Below, piece after piece: positions 1 to 9,648 of a DNA stretch of 64,000 nt; the first letter of the stretch is position 1; the number at the start of each line of letters is the position of its first letter. The DNA comes from Alphaproteobacteria bacterium. Its GTDB lineage: Bacteria; Pseudomonadota; Alphaproteobacteria; Oceanibaculales; Oceanibaculaceae. Where the stretch lies: contig JAHJHR010000017.1 of NCBI GenBank assembly GCA_018823745.1, positions 372,001 through 436,000 on the forward strand. Direction: 5' to 3'. The notes beneath the pieces were generated by a model that was not told where the DNA came from, ran no database searches, and worked only from the letters and a program-made list of their open reading frames with translations. The position numbers and the translations under genes were made by a program.

Positions 1-613
1 CTCCGATACCTATAGCGCCAAACCCGGTGAGGCCCGCGAGCCCTGCACCGGCAATACCCGCTAGAGCACCCCATGACCATCGCGGCTGCGCAACCGATTG
101 CGGGTATCCCGCGACCTGCCGCTGCACTGGCCCTGCCTCGCCCATGCCCACCGCCATTGCCGCCTTCATCCCCATGGCGTCGGCCTGGGCTTCCAGCGTA
201 CGGTCGCTGACCACGGCGATGCCGCTGCCGAAGGGGTTGCGCACGCGGCCCTGGCGCTGCTGCACGACATGGGCGAGTTCATGGCCGAGCAGTTGCAGCC
301 CCTGGCGGCTGTTGGGGTCATAGCGGCCGGGCGCGAAATGGATGGTCGATCCCATGGTGAAGGCGACTGCGCCCAGCGCCGCCGCCTCCGGCCCGACACG
401 GATGCGCACATCGCCCAGGCTGGCGCCCAGCACGCCCTCCATCCGGCGCTGGATCGCCGGCGGCAGGGAGTACCCGCCAGCACTACTGCCAAGCCGCGCC
501 GCCATTGCGGCCGGCACCTGGAAGGCGGCGCCACCGCTCCCATGACGCTGCGCCACGTCCCCACCGGGACTCCGCCCGAATGGAAAATTCCCCTGTATGA
601 CCCCGCTCCGCAT
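1..613 (-). CDS. DUF4157 (eCIS-core) domain protein, 3' end beyond window
   Basis: Open reading frame on the minus strand from ATG at 613 to the window edge without a stop (204 codons visible). I translated it by hand. Residues 105-120 read GLQLLGHELAHVVQQR, with HEXXH at 111-115, the hallmark of DUF4157, now often called the eCIS-core domain because it recurs in cargo of extracellular contractile injection systems. Upstream are LPPAIQRRMEGVLG and DVRIRVG, also typical of the family. After about residue 180 the chain becomes Gly/Ala-rich (AGIAGAGLAGLTG), suggesting a hydrophobic or linker segment. Whether it is a protease, toxin carrier or structural protein cannot be told from this part. Confidence 0.8.
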   Translation of the reverse strand, partial: MRSGVIQGNFPFGRSPGGDVAQRHGSGGAAFQVPAAMAARLGSSAGGYSLPPAIQRRMEGVLGASLGDVRIRVGPEAAALGAVAFTMGSTIHFAPGRYDPNSRQGLQLLGHELAHVVQQRQGRVRNPFGSGIAVVSDRTLEAQADAMGMKAAMAVGMGEAGPVQRQVAGYPQSVAQPRWSWGALAGIAGAGLAGLTGFGAIGIG

Positions 614-653
614 GGCGCGTCTCCGTGCGCTGCTTCAGCACACACAATACAAC

Positions 654-1586
654 CTATGGGTGTTTAAATATAGCCGCACAATCGTATGCAGAGAGACGCC
701 TGAACGGGGCTTCCCCCGCCGGCAGCGTGATCGTGCCGGCGCAGGCAAGACCGTGCGTGCCCCAGCGTTCGCGCAGGGCATGGTGCAGCCAGGTTTCGGC
801 CTGGGCGTGGCGCTGGCCGGCCAGGACAGGGCGCAGATGCGCGGTATGGGCGTCCAGAGCGGTCAGCAGCGCCGTAATGCCGACGCCCGTCCTGGCGGAA
901 ACGGCGAGAACCGGCACCGCCCAGCCATCCGGCACTGCCTCGGCCAAGCCCAGAGCGCCGGTGACATCAGCAACGGCGCGGCCGGCGGCTTCCGTCATAT
1001 CCGCCTTGGTGACGGCGATGACATGCGGGATTTCGGCGATGCCGGCCTTCATGAATTGCAGCGAATCGCCGGAACCGGGCTGGACGCAGAACAGCACCGT
1101 ATCGGCGACGCCCGCGACATCCGTTTCCGACTGGCCGACGCCGACGGTTTCCAGGATCACCCGGTCATAGAGTGCCCGCATCAGGATCATTGCGGCATAG
1201 GAGATGGCGGCCAGCCCGCCCAGCCGGTCGCGTGCCGCCATGGAGCGCACGAAGATGCCGTCATCAGCCGGATCGGTATCAAGCCGTGTGCGGTCGCCCA
1301 GCAGGGCCCCGCCGCTGCGCCGGCTGGAGGGATCGACAGCGATCACGCCGATTGTCAGCCCCTGCTGCCGGTATTCCCGGATCAGCGCGCCCAGCAGCGT
1401 CGATTTGCCGACGCCGGGCGGGCCGGTCACACCCAGCACCTGGGCAAATGGGGCTGCATAGGCCGCCGCCAGCAATTCCAGCGTGTCCGGCCGGTCGGGA
1501 AAGCGTTCGATCTGCGCCAGCGCGCGGGCCAGGGCGGGCTTGCCGCCCGCCCTCAGCGCCGCAAGGCCGGGCGCAGCGCCGATCAA
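654..1586 (-). CDS. meaB: MeaB/ArgK-type GTPase, methylmalonyl-CoA mutase chaperone
   Basis: G3E-family P-loop GTPase of about 310 residues. The Walker A motif GPPGVGKST lies near residue 55, followed by VIAVDPSS, switch motif ETVGVGQSE and the base-specific VTKAD. Family members load and protect adenosylcobalamin-dependent methylmalonyl-CoA mutase. The frame stays open upstream to 1709, but that part overlaps ppdK. I chose TTG at 1586, which overlaps the ppdK stop (TTGA), leaving the expected short N-terminus and implying translational coupling. No mutase gene is in the window. A related icm/hcm-type mutase chaperone is the alternative. Confidence 0.88.
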   Translation of the reverse strand: MIGAAPGLAALRAGGKPALARALAQIERFPDRPDTLELLAAAYAAPFAQVLGVTGPPGVGKSTLLGALIREYRQQGLTIGVIAVDPSSRRSGGALLGDRTRLDTDPADDGIFVRSMAARDRLGGLAAISYAAMILMRALYDRVILETVGVGQSETDVAGVADTVLFCVQPGSGDSLQFMKAGIAEIPHVIAVTKADMTEAAGRAVADVTGALGLAEAVPDGWAVPVLAVSARTGVGITALLTALDAHTAHLRPVLAGQRHAQAETWLHHALRERWGTHGLACAGTITLPAGEAPFRRLSAYDCAAIFKHP

Positions 1587-4276
1587 GCGTTCTCGGTCTT
1601 GCGCAAAGCCGCCTCGCCGCCGGCGATGGCAGCCTGGGCGGCCGCCAGCCGGGCGATGGGCACGCGGAAGGGCGAGCAGGACACGTAATCCAGCCCGACT
1701 TCCTGGCAATACTGGATCGAGGCCGGGTCGCCGCCATGTTCGCCGCAGATGCCCAGCTTGATGTCCGGGCGGGTCTTACGGCCCCGCTCCACGGCAATCG
1801 CCATCAATTCCCCGACACCCTCGATATCGAGAGACTGGAACGGATCGCCTTCCAGTATCCCCTGATCCTCATAGGTCTTCAGGAAGGAACCGGAATCGTC
1901 ACGCGACAGGCCGAAAGTGGTCTGCGTCAGATCATTGGTGCCGAAGCTGAAGAACTCGGCGCTCTCGGCGATCTCGGCGGCCTTCAGCGCGGCGCGCGGC
2001 AGCTCAATCATGGTGCCGACCAGATAGGTGATCTTCTGCCCCGCCTCTTCCATCACTGCCTTGGCGGTGCGGTCGATGACGATCTTCAGGATATCCAGCT
2101 CCTTGCGGGTGGCGACCAGCGGAATCATGATTTCCGGCGTGACCGTGTCGCCATCCTGCTTCAGCACCTCGGCAACCGCCTCGAAAATGGCGCGAGCCTG
2201 CATCTCATAGATCTCCGGATAGGAGATACCGAGGCGGCAGCCGCGATGGCCCAGCATCGGGTTAGATTCCTTCAGCTGCACGGCGCGCTGGCGCAGCGCC
2301 TCGGCATCGACGCCGGCCGCCTTGGCGACGGTGGCGATTTCCTCATCGGTGTGCGGCAGGAATTCGTGCAGCGGCGGGTCGAGCAGGCGGATGGTGACCG
2401 GCAGCCCCTTCATGATCTGGAACAGCTCAACGAAATCCTTGCGCTGCATCGGCAGAATCTTGGCCAGCGCCAGGCGGCGGCCCTTCTCCGTCGAGGCCAT
2501 GATCATCTCGCGCACGGCGACGATGCGGTCGGCATCGAAGAACATGTGCTCGGTACGGCACAGGCCGATGCCTTCCGCCCCGAACTTGCGCGCCGCACGG
2601 GCGTCGGCCGGGGTTTCGGCATTGGTGCGCACCTTCATGGTGCGGATGCCATCGGCCCATTCCATCAGCTCGGCGAAATCGCCGGAGAGCTGCGGCTGGA
2701 TCGTCGCCACCTCGCCCAGCATCACCTCGCCCGACGCGCCGTCGATGGTCAGCGTGTCGCCTTCCTTCACCACGGCTTCGCCGGCATACATCAGCTTCTT
2801 GGTGTAGTCGATGCGCAGCTCGCCCGCGCCGGACACGCAAGGGCGACCCATCCCACGCGCCACCACCGCCGCGTGGCTGGTCATGCCGCCGCGCGTGGTC
2901 AGGATGCCGCGGGCCGCATGCATGCCGTGAATGTCTTCCGGGCTGGTCTCGATGCGCACCAGGATGACCGACTCACCCTTGCCGGCCGCAGCCTCGGCGG
3001 CATCGGCAGTGAACACGACCTTGCCCGAGGCCGCCCCCGGCGAGGCCGGCAGGCCCCGGCCGATGATCTTGCGCTCGGCCTTCGGGTCCAAGGTTGGATG
3101 CAGCAGCTGGTCCAGCGCCGACGGATCGACGCGCTGCACTGCCTCGCGTTCGGTGATCAGCGTGTCGCGCACCATATCGACCGCGATCTTCAGCGCGGCG
3201 GCGGCGGTGCGCTTGCCATTGCGGGTCTGCAGCATCCACAGCTTGTTCTGCTGCACGGTGAATTCGATGTCCTGCATGTCGCGGTAATGCTTTTCCAGCT
3301 TCTCGCGCACATCCATCAGCTGGCCGAAGACGGCCGGCATCACCTCCTCCATGGAGGGCAGGTTGGATTCGGCGGCCTTGCGGCCCTGGATGGTCAGGGA
3401 TTGCGGGGTACGAATGCCGGCCACGACATCCTCGCCCTGCGCATTCACCAGGAATTCGCCATAGAACAGGTTTTCGCCGGTCGACGGGTTGCGGGTGAAG
3501 GCAACGCCGGTGGCGCAATCATCGCCCATATTGCCGAACACCATGGCCTGCACATTGACCGCCGTGCCCCAGCTGGCCGGGATATCATGCAGCCGGCGAT
3601 AAACGATGGCGCGCTGGTTCATCCAGGAACCGAACACCGCGCCGATGGCGCCCCAGAGCTGTTCCTGCGGGTCCTGCGGGAAGGGGCGGCCCAGCTCCTC
3701 CTCGACCTTCGCCTTATAGGAGGTGACGACGGCTTTCCAGTCATCGGCCGTCATCTCGGTGTCGAGGCGATAGCCCTTCTCGTCCTTGGCGGATTCGAGG
3801 ATTTCCTCGAAATGGCCGTGATCGACCTCCAGCACGACATCGCCATACATCTGGATGAAGCGGCGATAGCTGTCATAGGCAAAGCGCGGATCGCCGGACT
3901 TTTTGGCCAGGCCTTCGACCGTGATGTCGTTCAGGCCGAGATTCAGCACCGTGTCCATCATGCCCGGCATCGAGGCACGCGCGCCGGAACGCACGGAGAC
4001 CAGCAGCGGGTCCGCCGGGTCGCCGAACTTCATGCCCAGCGCCTTTTCCAGTACGGCCAGCGCGGCATCGGCCTGGGCCTTCAGCTCGGTCGGATACTGG
4101 TTGCCATTGTCGTAATAATGGGTGCAGACCTCGGTCGAGATGGTGAATCCCGGTGGCACCGGCAGGCCCAGGCTGCTCATCTCAGCCAGGTTGGCGCCCT
4201 TGCCGCCCAGAAGATTGCGCATCGCGGCACTGCCATCGGCCTTGCCGTCACCGAAACTGTACACCCACTTGGTCAT
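1583..4276 (-). CDS. ppdK: pyruvate, phosphate dikinase
   Basis: 897 residues, full length for PPDK. It interconverts pyruvate + ATP + Pi and phosphoenolpyruvate + AMP + PPi in the cytoplasm. The N-terminal nucleotide-binding domain begins with GGKGANLAEMSSLGLPVPPG. The swivelling phosphohistidine domain holds RGGMTSHAAVVARGMGRPCV. The C-terminal PEP/pyruvate barrel ends with GICGEHGGDP, which carries the catalytic Cys. The gene lies 107 bp downstream of glyS on the same strand, a common alphaproteobacterial arrangement, and its stop overlaps the start of meaB. No regulatory protein for PPDK is adjacent. Confidence 0.97.
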   Translation of the reverse strand: MTKWVYSFGDGKADGSAAMRNLLGGKGANLAEMSSLGLPVPPGFTISTEVCTHYYDNGNQYPTELKAQADAALAVLEKALGMKFGDPADPLLVSVRSGARASMPGMMDTVLNLGLNDITVEGLAKKSGDPRFAYDSYRRFIQMYGDVVLEVDHGHFEEILESAKDEKGYRLDTEMTADDWKAVVTSYKAKVEEELGRPFPQDPQEQLWGAIGAVFGSWMNQRAIVYRRLHDIPASWGTAVNVQAMVFGNMGDDCATGVAFTRNPSTGENLFYGEFLVNAQGEDVVAGIRTPQSLTIQGRKAAESNLPSMEEVMPAVFGQLMDVREKLEKHYRDMQDIEFTVQQNKLWMLQTRNGKRTAAAALKIAVDMVRDTLITEREAVQRVDPSALDQLLHPTLDPKAERKIIGRGLPASPGAASGKVVFTADAAEAAAGKGESVILVRIETSPEDIHGMHAARGILTTRGGMTSHAAVVARGMGRPCVSGAGELRIDYTKKLMYAGEAVVKEGDTLTIDGASGEVMLGEVATIQPQLSGDFAELMEWADGIRTMKVRTNAETPADARAARKFGAEGIGLCRTEHMFFDADRIVAVREMIMASTEKGRRLALAKILPMQRKDFVELFQIMKGLPVTIRLLDPPLHEFLPHTDEEIATVAKAAGVDAEALRQRAVQLKESNPMLGHRGCRLGISYPEIYEMQARAIFEAVAEVLKQDGDTVTPEIMIPLVATRKELDILKIVIDRTAKAVMEEAGQKITYLVGTMIELPRAALKAAEIAESAEFFSFGTNDLTQTTFGLSRDDSGSFLKTYEDQGILEGDPFQSLDIEGVGELMAIAVERGRKTRPDIKLGICGEHGGDPASIQYCQEVGLDYVSCSPFRVPIARLAAAQAAIAGGEAALRKTENA

Positions 4277-4383
4277 GTTCTACCCGCCTTAGCGTTCGAC
4301 CATCTGCGGAGCCGGCTGGCCCCGCACTCTATATGTATTTGCCACCTTGCCGGCAGCATCTCACGATTCCCCAGAAGGGGGGA

Positions 4384-6438
4384 TCAGCCCTCAACCTTCG
4401 AGAAATCAGCGATGCGGTTCATCGTATCGCGAATTGTCGCCAGCAGCTTCAGGCGGTTCTCGCGCAACGCGGCATCCTCGGCATTCACCGTCACCTTGTC
4501 GAAGAAACTGTCCACCGGGCCGCGCAGATCAGCCAGCGCGCCCATGGCGGCCGCGAAATCCTCGGTCTTCAGCGCCTCGGCAATCCGCCCTTCGATAACG
4601 GCCAGACCGCGATGCAGTTCCGCCTCGGCCGGTTCTGTACCTGCCGAGGCCGGACCGACATAGAGGCGCCCGTCCTTCTTTTCCTCGATGGCGACGATAT
4701 TGGCGGCCCGGCGATAGGCGATCAGCAAATTCGCGCCATCCTCGCTGGACAGGAAACCGGCCAGCGCCTCAACCCGCTTCAGCAGCCGCACCAGATCATC
4801 CTCCTTACCGAGAGCGAAGACAGCGGTCACCAGATCGTGCCGCACCCCCTGCTCCCGCATCGCCACCTTGAGGCGGTCGGCGAAGAAGGCGATCAGCTCA
4901 TCGACTGTGTCCGGCTTTGCGCCAGCCTGTGCAAACACGGCGGCCAGCGGCAGCCGCAGCCCGTTCTCCACGATCAGCCGGATAATGCCCAGGGCAGCGC
5001 GGCGCAGCGCATAGGGGTCTTTCGAGCCGGTTGGCTTCTCGTCGATGGCGAAGAAGCCGACCAGCGTGTCCAGCTTGTCGGCCAGCGCCAGCGCGACCGA
5101 ATTCGGCGCGGTCGGGCAGCGGTCGGACGGGCCTTGCGGCGAATAGTGATCGGCGATGGCCTGGGCGACGGCCTCGCTCTCGCCGTCATGCCGGGCATAG
5201 TAACGGCCCATGATTCCCTGCAATTCGGGGAATTCGCCGACCATGCCGGTAACCAGATCGGCCTTGGCGAGCTGTGCCGCGCGGTCAGCCACCTTGGTGT
5301 CCGCTCCGGGGATCAGCGTTGCCAGATGCGCGGCCAGTTTGCGCACGCGGCTGACCTTGTCCTCCAGCGTGCCCAGCTTGGCATGGAAGGTGATGTTGGC
5401 CAGCGCTGGCAGGCGAGAGGCCAGGGTGTGGCGGCGGTCCTGGTCCCAGAAGAATTTCGCGTCGGACAGGCGGGCGCGCAGCACGCGCTCATTGCCGGCC
5501 ACGATGACCGTGCCGCCATCGGCCGGCTGCATGTTGGAGATGACGATGAAATGCGGCGCCAGCGCACCGTCCGCCGTCTCCAGCGCGAAGTATTTCTGGT
5601 GCGCGCGCATCGAGGTGGTCAGCACCTCCGGCGGCACATCCATGAAGGCGTCATCGATGCGGCCCATCAGCGCCAGCGGCCATTCGACCAGCCCGGTCAC
5701 CTCGTCCAGCAGCCCGTCATCCTGCTTCAGCGTCAGGCCGGCCTTAGCGGCCAGCGCCTCGGCCTGGGAGAGGATGGTGGCGCGGCGTTCGGCCGGATCG
5801 AGGATCACCTTGGCGGCCTTCAGCTTGGCCTTGTAATCGTCGAAATTATCGATCACCAGCTCGCCCCGGGCCATGAAACGATGGCCCTTCGTGCGGTCGG
5901 CGAAGACGATCTCCCGGCCTCCGCCAAGATCAAGGCGGCCCGGCAGTTCCTGGGCGTTGAACAGGCAGATGATGGAATGGATCGGCCGCACCCAGCGGAA
6001 GCTGCCATCACCCCAATTCATCGATTTCGGCCAGGGCAGCTTCTGGATTACCTCCAGCAGCAGGCCCGGCAGCACATCCTGCGTTGCCGCCCCCGGCTTC
6101 TCGACGGTCAGGAAGTAGAACACGCCCTTGCCGGTGTCGCGCTGCTCGCACGCCTCGATGGAGGTCAGGTTATTGGCCTTCAGGAAGCCGGCCAGCGCCT
6201 GCTCCGGCGCGCCGACACGCGGGCCACGGCGCTCCTCGGTCACATCCGGCTGGGTCAGCGGCAGGCCATCGACCACCAGCGCCAGACGGCGCGGCGTGAC
6301 ATAGGCGGCAGCACTGTCAAAGGTCAGGCCGGCAGCGGTCATGGCGTCAGTGGCCAGACGCTTCAGATCATCGGCGGCGCGCGCCTGCATGCGCGCCGGA
6401 ATCTCCTCAGAGAATATCTCCAGCAGCAATTCAGCCAT
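4384..6438 (-). CDS. glyS: glycine--tRNA ligase, beta subunit
   Basis: 684 residues, normal for the beta chain of the heterotetrameric bacterial glycyl-tRNA synthetase. It starts [18 protein letters not shown], the family signature, and keeps the PRRLAL motif and the C-terminal anticodon-binding region ending near [17 protein letters not shown]. It charges tRNA-Gly together with GlyQ. The ATG is 3 bp after the glyQ stop, so the two subunits are co-translated. Confidence 0.98.
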   Translation of the reverse strand: MAELLLEIFSEEIPARMQARAADDLKRLATDAMTAAGLTFDSAAAYVTPRRLALVVDGLPLTQPDVTEERRGPRVGAPEQALAGFLKANNLTSIEACEQRDTGKGVFYFLTVEKPGAATQDVLPGLLLEVIQKLPWPKSMNWGDGSFRWVRPIHSIICLFNAQELPGRLDLGGGREIVFADRTKGHRFMARGELVIDNFDDYKAKLKAAKVILDPAERRATILSQAEALAAKAGLTLKQDDGLLDEVTGLVEWPLALMGRIDDAFMDVPPEVLTTSMRAHQKYFALETADGALAPHFIVISNMQPADGGTVIVAGNERVLRARLSDAKFFWDQDRRHTLASRLPALANITFHAKLGTLEDKVSRVRKLAAHLATLIPGADTKVADRAAQLAKADLVTGMVGEFPELQGIMGRYYARHDGESEAVAQAIADHYSPQGPSDRCPTAPNSVALALADKLDTLVGFFAIDEKPTGSKDPYALRRAALGIIRLIVENGLRLPLAAVFAQAGAKPDTVDELIAFFADRLKVAMREQGVRHDLVTAVFALGKEDDLVRLLKRVEALAGFLSSEDGANLLIAYRRAANIVAIEEKKDGRLYVGPASAGTEPAEAELHRGLAVIEGRIAEALKTEDFAAAMGALADLRGPVDSFFDKVTVNAEDAALRENRLKLLATIRDTMNRIADFSKVEG

Positions 6439-6441
6439 GGG

Positions 6442-7374
6442 TCAGCGCTCCCCATTCTGGTGAGACGCAACCCAGGCCTCGCAACAGCCCTTTGACAGGG
6501 CGCGCACCCGGCCAATATAGGAGGCGCGTTCCTGCACGCTGATGACGCCGCGGGCATCCAGCGAATTGAACAGATGGCTGGCCTTCATGCATTTGTCATA
6601 GGCCGGCAGCGCCAGCGGCTGCGCCAGCCCCAGCAGATGCTGGCATTCGGCCTCCGCATCCTTGAAATGCTGGAACAGGATGTCGGTATCGGCATGCTCG
6701 AAATTGAAGGCGCTGAATTCCCGCTCGGATTGCAGGAAGACATCACCATAGGTCTTGCCGCCCTTGTCCTTGGGCACGCCGTCATAGTCCAGATCGTAGA
6801 CATTCTCGATGTCCTGGACATACATGATCAGGCGTTCCAGCCCATAGGTCAGCTCGGCCGGGACCGGCTTGCACTCGATGCCGCCAACCTGCTGGAAATA
6901 GGTGAACTGCGTCACCTCCATGCCGTCGCACCAGACTTCCCAGCCCAGCCCCCAGGCGCCCAAAGTCGGGCTCTCCCAATCATCCTCGACGAAGCGAATG
7001 TCATGCTCATGCGCATGGATGCCGATGGCCGCCAGGCTGCCCAGATACAGCTCCTGGATATTCTCCGGGGAGGGCTTCATCAGCACCTGGAACTGGTAGT
7101 AATGCTGCAACCGGTTCGGGTTGTTGCCATAGCGCCCGTCGGTCGGCCGGCGCGAGGGCTGCACATAGGCACAGTTCCAGTGATGATCCGGCCCCAGCGC
7201 GCGCAAAGTGGTCGCCGGGTGGAACGTGCCGGCGCCCACTTCCAGATCGTAAGGCTGCAGAATCACGCAGCCCTGCGCTGCCCAGTATTGCTGCAGCGTC
7301 AGGATGATGTTCTGGAAGCTGGTGGCGGAATTAACCGGCTTGGGCGTCGTCGGAACAGGCCTTACGGCGGACAT
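6442..7374 (-). CDS. glyQ: glycine--tRNA ligase, alpha subunit
   Basis: 310 residues. Class II aminoacyl-tRNA synthetase alpha subunit with the characteristic [18 protein letters not shown] near the N-terminus, and motif regions [16 protein letters not shown] and [10 protein letters not shown]. It forms the catalytic site for glycine activation together with GlyS. The first 15 or so residues precede the conserved [11 protein letters not shown] block, so an internal start is possible, but ATG at 7374 is reasonable. First gene of the glyQ-glyS-ppdK-meaB run. Confidence 0.98.
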   Translation of the reverse strand: MSAVRPVPTTPKPVNSATSFQNIILTLQQYWAAQGCVILQPYDLEVGAGTFHPATTLRALGPDHHWNCAYVQPSRRPTDGRYGNNPNRLQHYYQFQVLMKPSPENIQELYLGSLAAIGIHAHEHDIRFVEDDWESPTLGAWGLGWEVWCDGMEVTQFTYFQQVGGIECKPVPAELTYGLERLIMYVQDIENVYDLDYDGVPKDKGGKTYGDVFLQSEREFSAFNFEHADTDILFQHFKDAEAECQHLLGLAQPLALPAYDKCMKASHLFNSLDARGVISVQERASYIGRVRALSKGCCEAWVASHQNGER

Positions 7375-7497
7375 ACGGTCTCTCGCGCGATGGGATCGAA
7401 CCCGATTTTTCGGTGCGGCGCAACATAGCGGCGGCTCGGCGCAGGGTCAAGAAACCCTCATGGACAGATCAGCGCGGATTGCCGCAGTGCCGAGGGG

Positions 7498-7803
7498 TCA
7501 CGCCCCGTACGGGCACAGCTCGCGCCCGCAATCGCGCGCACCCCGCACCGAAACAAAGGTGCCGCAGGCCGGGCAGGCCCGCATGTCCTCGGTTTCCGGT
7601 TCGCGGGCGGCTGTCTTCTGCGCCGACGGACGGCGGCGGAACAGATCACCCAGCCCGCCGGACTCCGTGGCGCGCGCCCTGGGCTCGCCCCGCGCCAATT
7701 CGCGCCGGCTGCGCTCCAGCTTGGTCACCATGCGGAAGAAGAACCAGACACCGGCGATCACCGCCGCCAGCACCAGAAGCTTGCTGAAACTCAACCCGAA
7801 CAT
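7498..7803 (-). CDS. small membrane protein with C-terminal zinc-ribbon-like cysteines (PP0621-like)
   Basis: 101 residues. One hydrophobic helix at about residues 5-22 (LLVLAAVIAGVWFFFRM) is followed by a basic linker rich in Arg and Glu, then a C-terminal CPACG and a second pair DCGRELC, consistent with a small zinc ribbon facing the cytoplasm. The layout (one TM, linker, terminal Cys motif) resembles PP0621-family proteins, though I assign this only by pattern. It lies 13 bp after the S49 peptidase stop, so probably the same transcript. Function unknown. Confidence 0.75.
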   Translation of the reverse strand: MFGLSFSKLLVLAAVIAGVWFFFRMVTKLERSRRELARGEPRARATESGGLGDLFRRRPSAQKTAAREPETEDMRACPACGTFVSVRGARDCGRELCPYGA

Positions 7804-7816
7804 TTCTTATCCCTGT

Positions 7817-8704
7817 CTAAAGGCCGTAGCGCGCCCAGAGCGCCCGTTCCTCGGCTGCAGCCAGCACCGCATCGGGCATCCGATCCAGCGCCGCTCCAAC
7901 CGCCTCCTCAATTCGCCCGCCCCCGCTCATCCCGCTCTGGGGGCCCCAGAAGGACAGCAGCGACCGGCGCGCACTGATCATCGGCATCCGCACCTTATCG
8001 CCGAAGCGGGCGCGCAAGACAGAGCGCAATTCACCCACTGAATCGGCCAGCCCAAGCTCCACCGCCCGTGTGCCGGCCCAGAAGCTGCCATCGAACAGCA
8101 CCTCGTCCGGCGTGGTCAGGCGTCCGTCGCGGCGATTCCGCACCAGCGCCTTGAAGGTGGCCAGCATGTCGTTCTGGATTTGCCGCAGCTTTTCGACCTG
8201 CGCAGGATCCTCCGGCGTGAACGGGTCGAGCATGCCCTTATTTGCGCCGGTCGCGTAGAGCCGGCGCTCGACGCCGATCTTTTCGATCAGCTCGACAAAG
8301 CCGAATCCGGCTGAGACCACGCCGATGGACCCGACGATGGAACTGTGGTCGACGAATATCTCGTCGCCGGCACAGGCCAGCCAATATCCGCCCGAGGCCG
8401 CCGCATCCTCGACGAAGACCAGCACCTTGCGGTCATGCTCGCTGGCCAGGTCGCGGATGCGCTTGTAGATCAGGGAGGATTGCACCGGCGATCCGCCCGG
8501 CGAGTTCACGATAATCGCCACCGCCTTGGCCTTGCGGATGGAAAAAGCCCGCTCCAGCAGGGGCGCCACCAGGCTTATCGTCAGCCCGGCGCGCATCGGC
8601 CCCACCTGCCCGATAACGCCGGACAGCCGCACCACCGGCACGATCGGATCGCGCCGCTTCAGCAACGGTCGCAGCAAACGCGAGAAGAAGGTTGTCTTGG
8701 GCAT
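7817..8704 (-). CDS. S49 family serine peptidase (SppA-like)
   Basis: About 295 residues, the single-domain form of the signal-peptide peptidase/protease IV family. Visible motifs: NSPGGSPVQSS, the nucleophile region AAASGGYWLACAGDEI, GSIGV, and ANKGMLDPF carrying the presumed general-base Lys of the Ser-Lys dyad. It lacks a clear N-terminal TM helix, so it may act at the inner face of the membrane or in the cytoplasm. The frame allows GTG at 8710, but ATG at 8704 has AAGG seven bases upstream. Likely cotranscribed with the small zinc-ribbon protein downstream. Confidence 0.93.
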   Translation of the reverse strand: MPKTTFFSRLLRPLLKRRDPIVPVVRLSGVIGQVGPMRAGLTISLVAPLLERAFSIRKAKAVAIIVNSPGGSPVQSSLIYKRIRDLASEHDRKVLVFVEDAAASGGYWLACAGDEIFVDHSSIVGSIGVVSAGFGFVELIEKIGVERRLYATGANKGMLDPFTPEDPAQVEKLRQIQNDMLATFKALVRNRRDGRLTTPDEVLFDGSFWAGTRAVELGLADSVGELRSVLRARFGDKVRMPMISARRSLLSFWGPQSGMSGGGRIEEAVGAALDRMPDAVLAAAEERALWARYGL

Positions 8705-8736
8705 CAGCACACCTTACCGGGGGCGAGGGAAGCACG

Positions 8737-9648
8737 CTACCGTCTGGTCACCGTGGCGAGATAAATCCCCGGCAGAACCAGTGCAGCCCCCAGCAGGTGG
8801 TAAAGCCGGACCGGTTCGTCCAGCAAAACATAGCCAAGCCCGCTGGTATAAAGCGGCACCAGATACATCAGCAGCCCGGTGCGTGCCGCCCCCAGCACAT
8901 TCTGAATCCAGGCATAGGCCTGATAGGCCCCGAAGGAGGCGACACAGGCCAGGAACAGCACCGCCAGTATCGTGTCCCGGTCCGCCCGCATCGCCCGACC
9001 GGTGGTCATCTCCCACAGATAGAATGGCAGCAGCATGACCAGCCCGCCCAGGATGATCGCGGCGAAGCGGGTCATCACGCCCAGCCGGCTCGGCCGGTAT
9101 TTCTGCAGGATCGCATACAGCGCCCAGGCGATTGTGGAGCACAGCACCCACAGATCGCCCTCGGTAAAATCCAGCGAGAACAGGATGCCGGGCTGGCCCT
9201 TGGCGATGATCGCCAGCACGCCGACAAGCGACAGCGCGATGCCGACACCCTGCCGCCGGGTCAGTCGCTCGCCATAGAACACGCCGGCAATCAGCACGAT
9301 CAGGATCGGCGAGGCGCTGTAGATCAGGCCGATATTGCTGGCCGGCGTGGTTGCCGCGCCGACATACATGACGGCCCCGCACACGCCGATCCCCAGCGCG
9401 CCCAGCACCAGCATGTCGCGCCACTCGGCCAGTGCCTGATGACGCTGGCGCCAGAGATCGCGCCCGACCCAGGGCAACAGCAACAGGAAGGTGATCAGCC
9501 AGCGCCAGAAGGCCAGCCCGACCGGCGGCACGAAGTCATGGACCAGCCGCGCCGTCAGCATGTTGCTGGCAAACAGGGCCGGCGTGATCGCCAGCAACGC
9601 ATAGGCCAGCTTCAGATCGGCCTTTCGTGCGGGTACAGGACCGGGCAT
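8737..9648 (-). CDS. EamA/DMT-superfamily transporter
   Basis: 303 residues with ten predicted membrane helices in two EamA repeats, for example LAYALLAITPALFASNM at the start and GAALVLPGIYLATV at the end. DMT exporters move metabolites such as amino acids or nucleobases across the inner membrane; the substrate cannot be read from sequence. The ATG overlaps the stop of the upstream antiporter gene by one base (TGATG), so the two are translationally coupled. Confidence 0.92.
   Translation of the reverse strand: MPGPVPARKADLKLAYALLAITPALFASNMLTARLVHDFVPPVGLAFWRWLITFLLLLPWVGRDLWRQRHQALAEWRDMLVLGALGIGVCGAVMYVGAATTPASNIGLIYSASPILIVLIAGVFYGERLTRRQGVGIALSLVGVLAIIAKGQPGILFSLDFTEGDLWVLCSTIAWALYAILQKYRPSRLGVMTRFAAIILGGLVMLLPFYLWEMTTGRAMRADRDTILAVLFLACVASFGAYQAYAWIQNVLGAARTGLLMYLVPLYTSGLGYVLLDEPVRLYHLLGAALVLPGIYLATVTRR

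Noticed and set aside
1172-4663. 1163-codon open frame on the plus strand opposite meaB and ppdK
   Set aside because: It is the antisense of ppdK and glyS; high GC keeps the opposite frame open. The product is His/Arg/Gly-rich without any domain.
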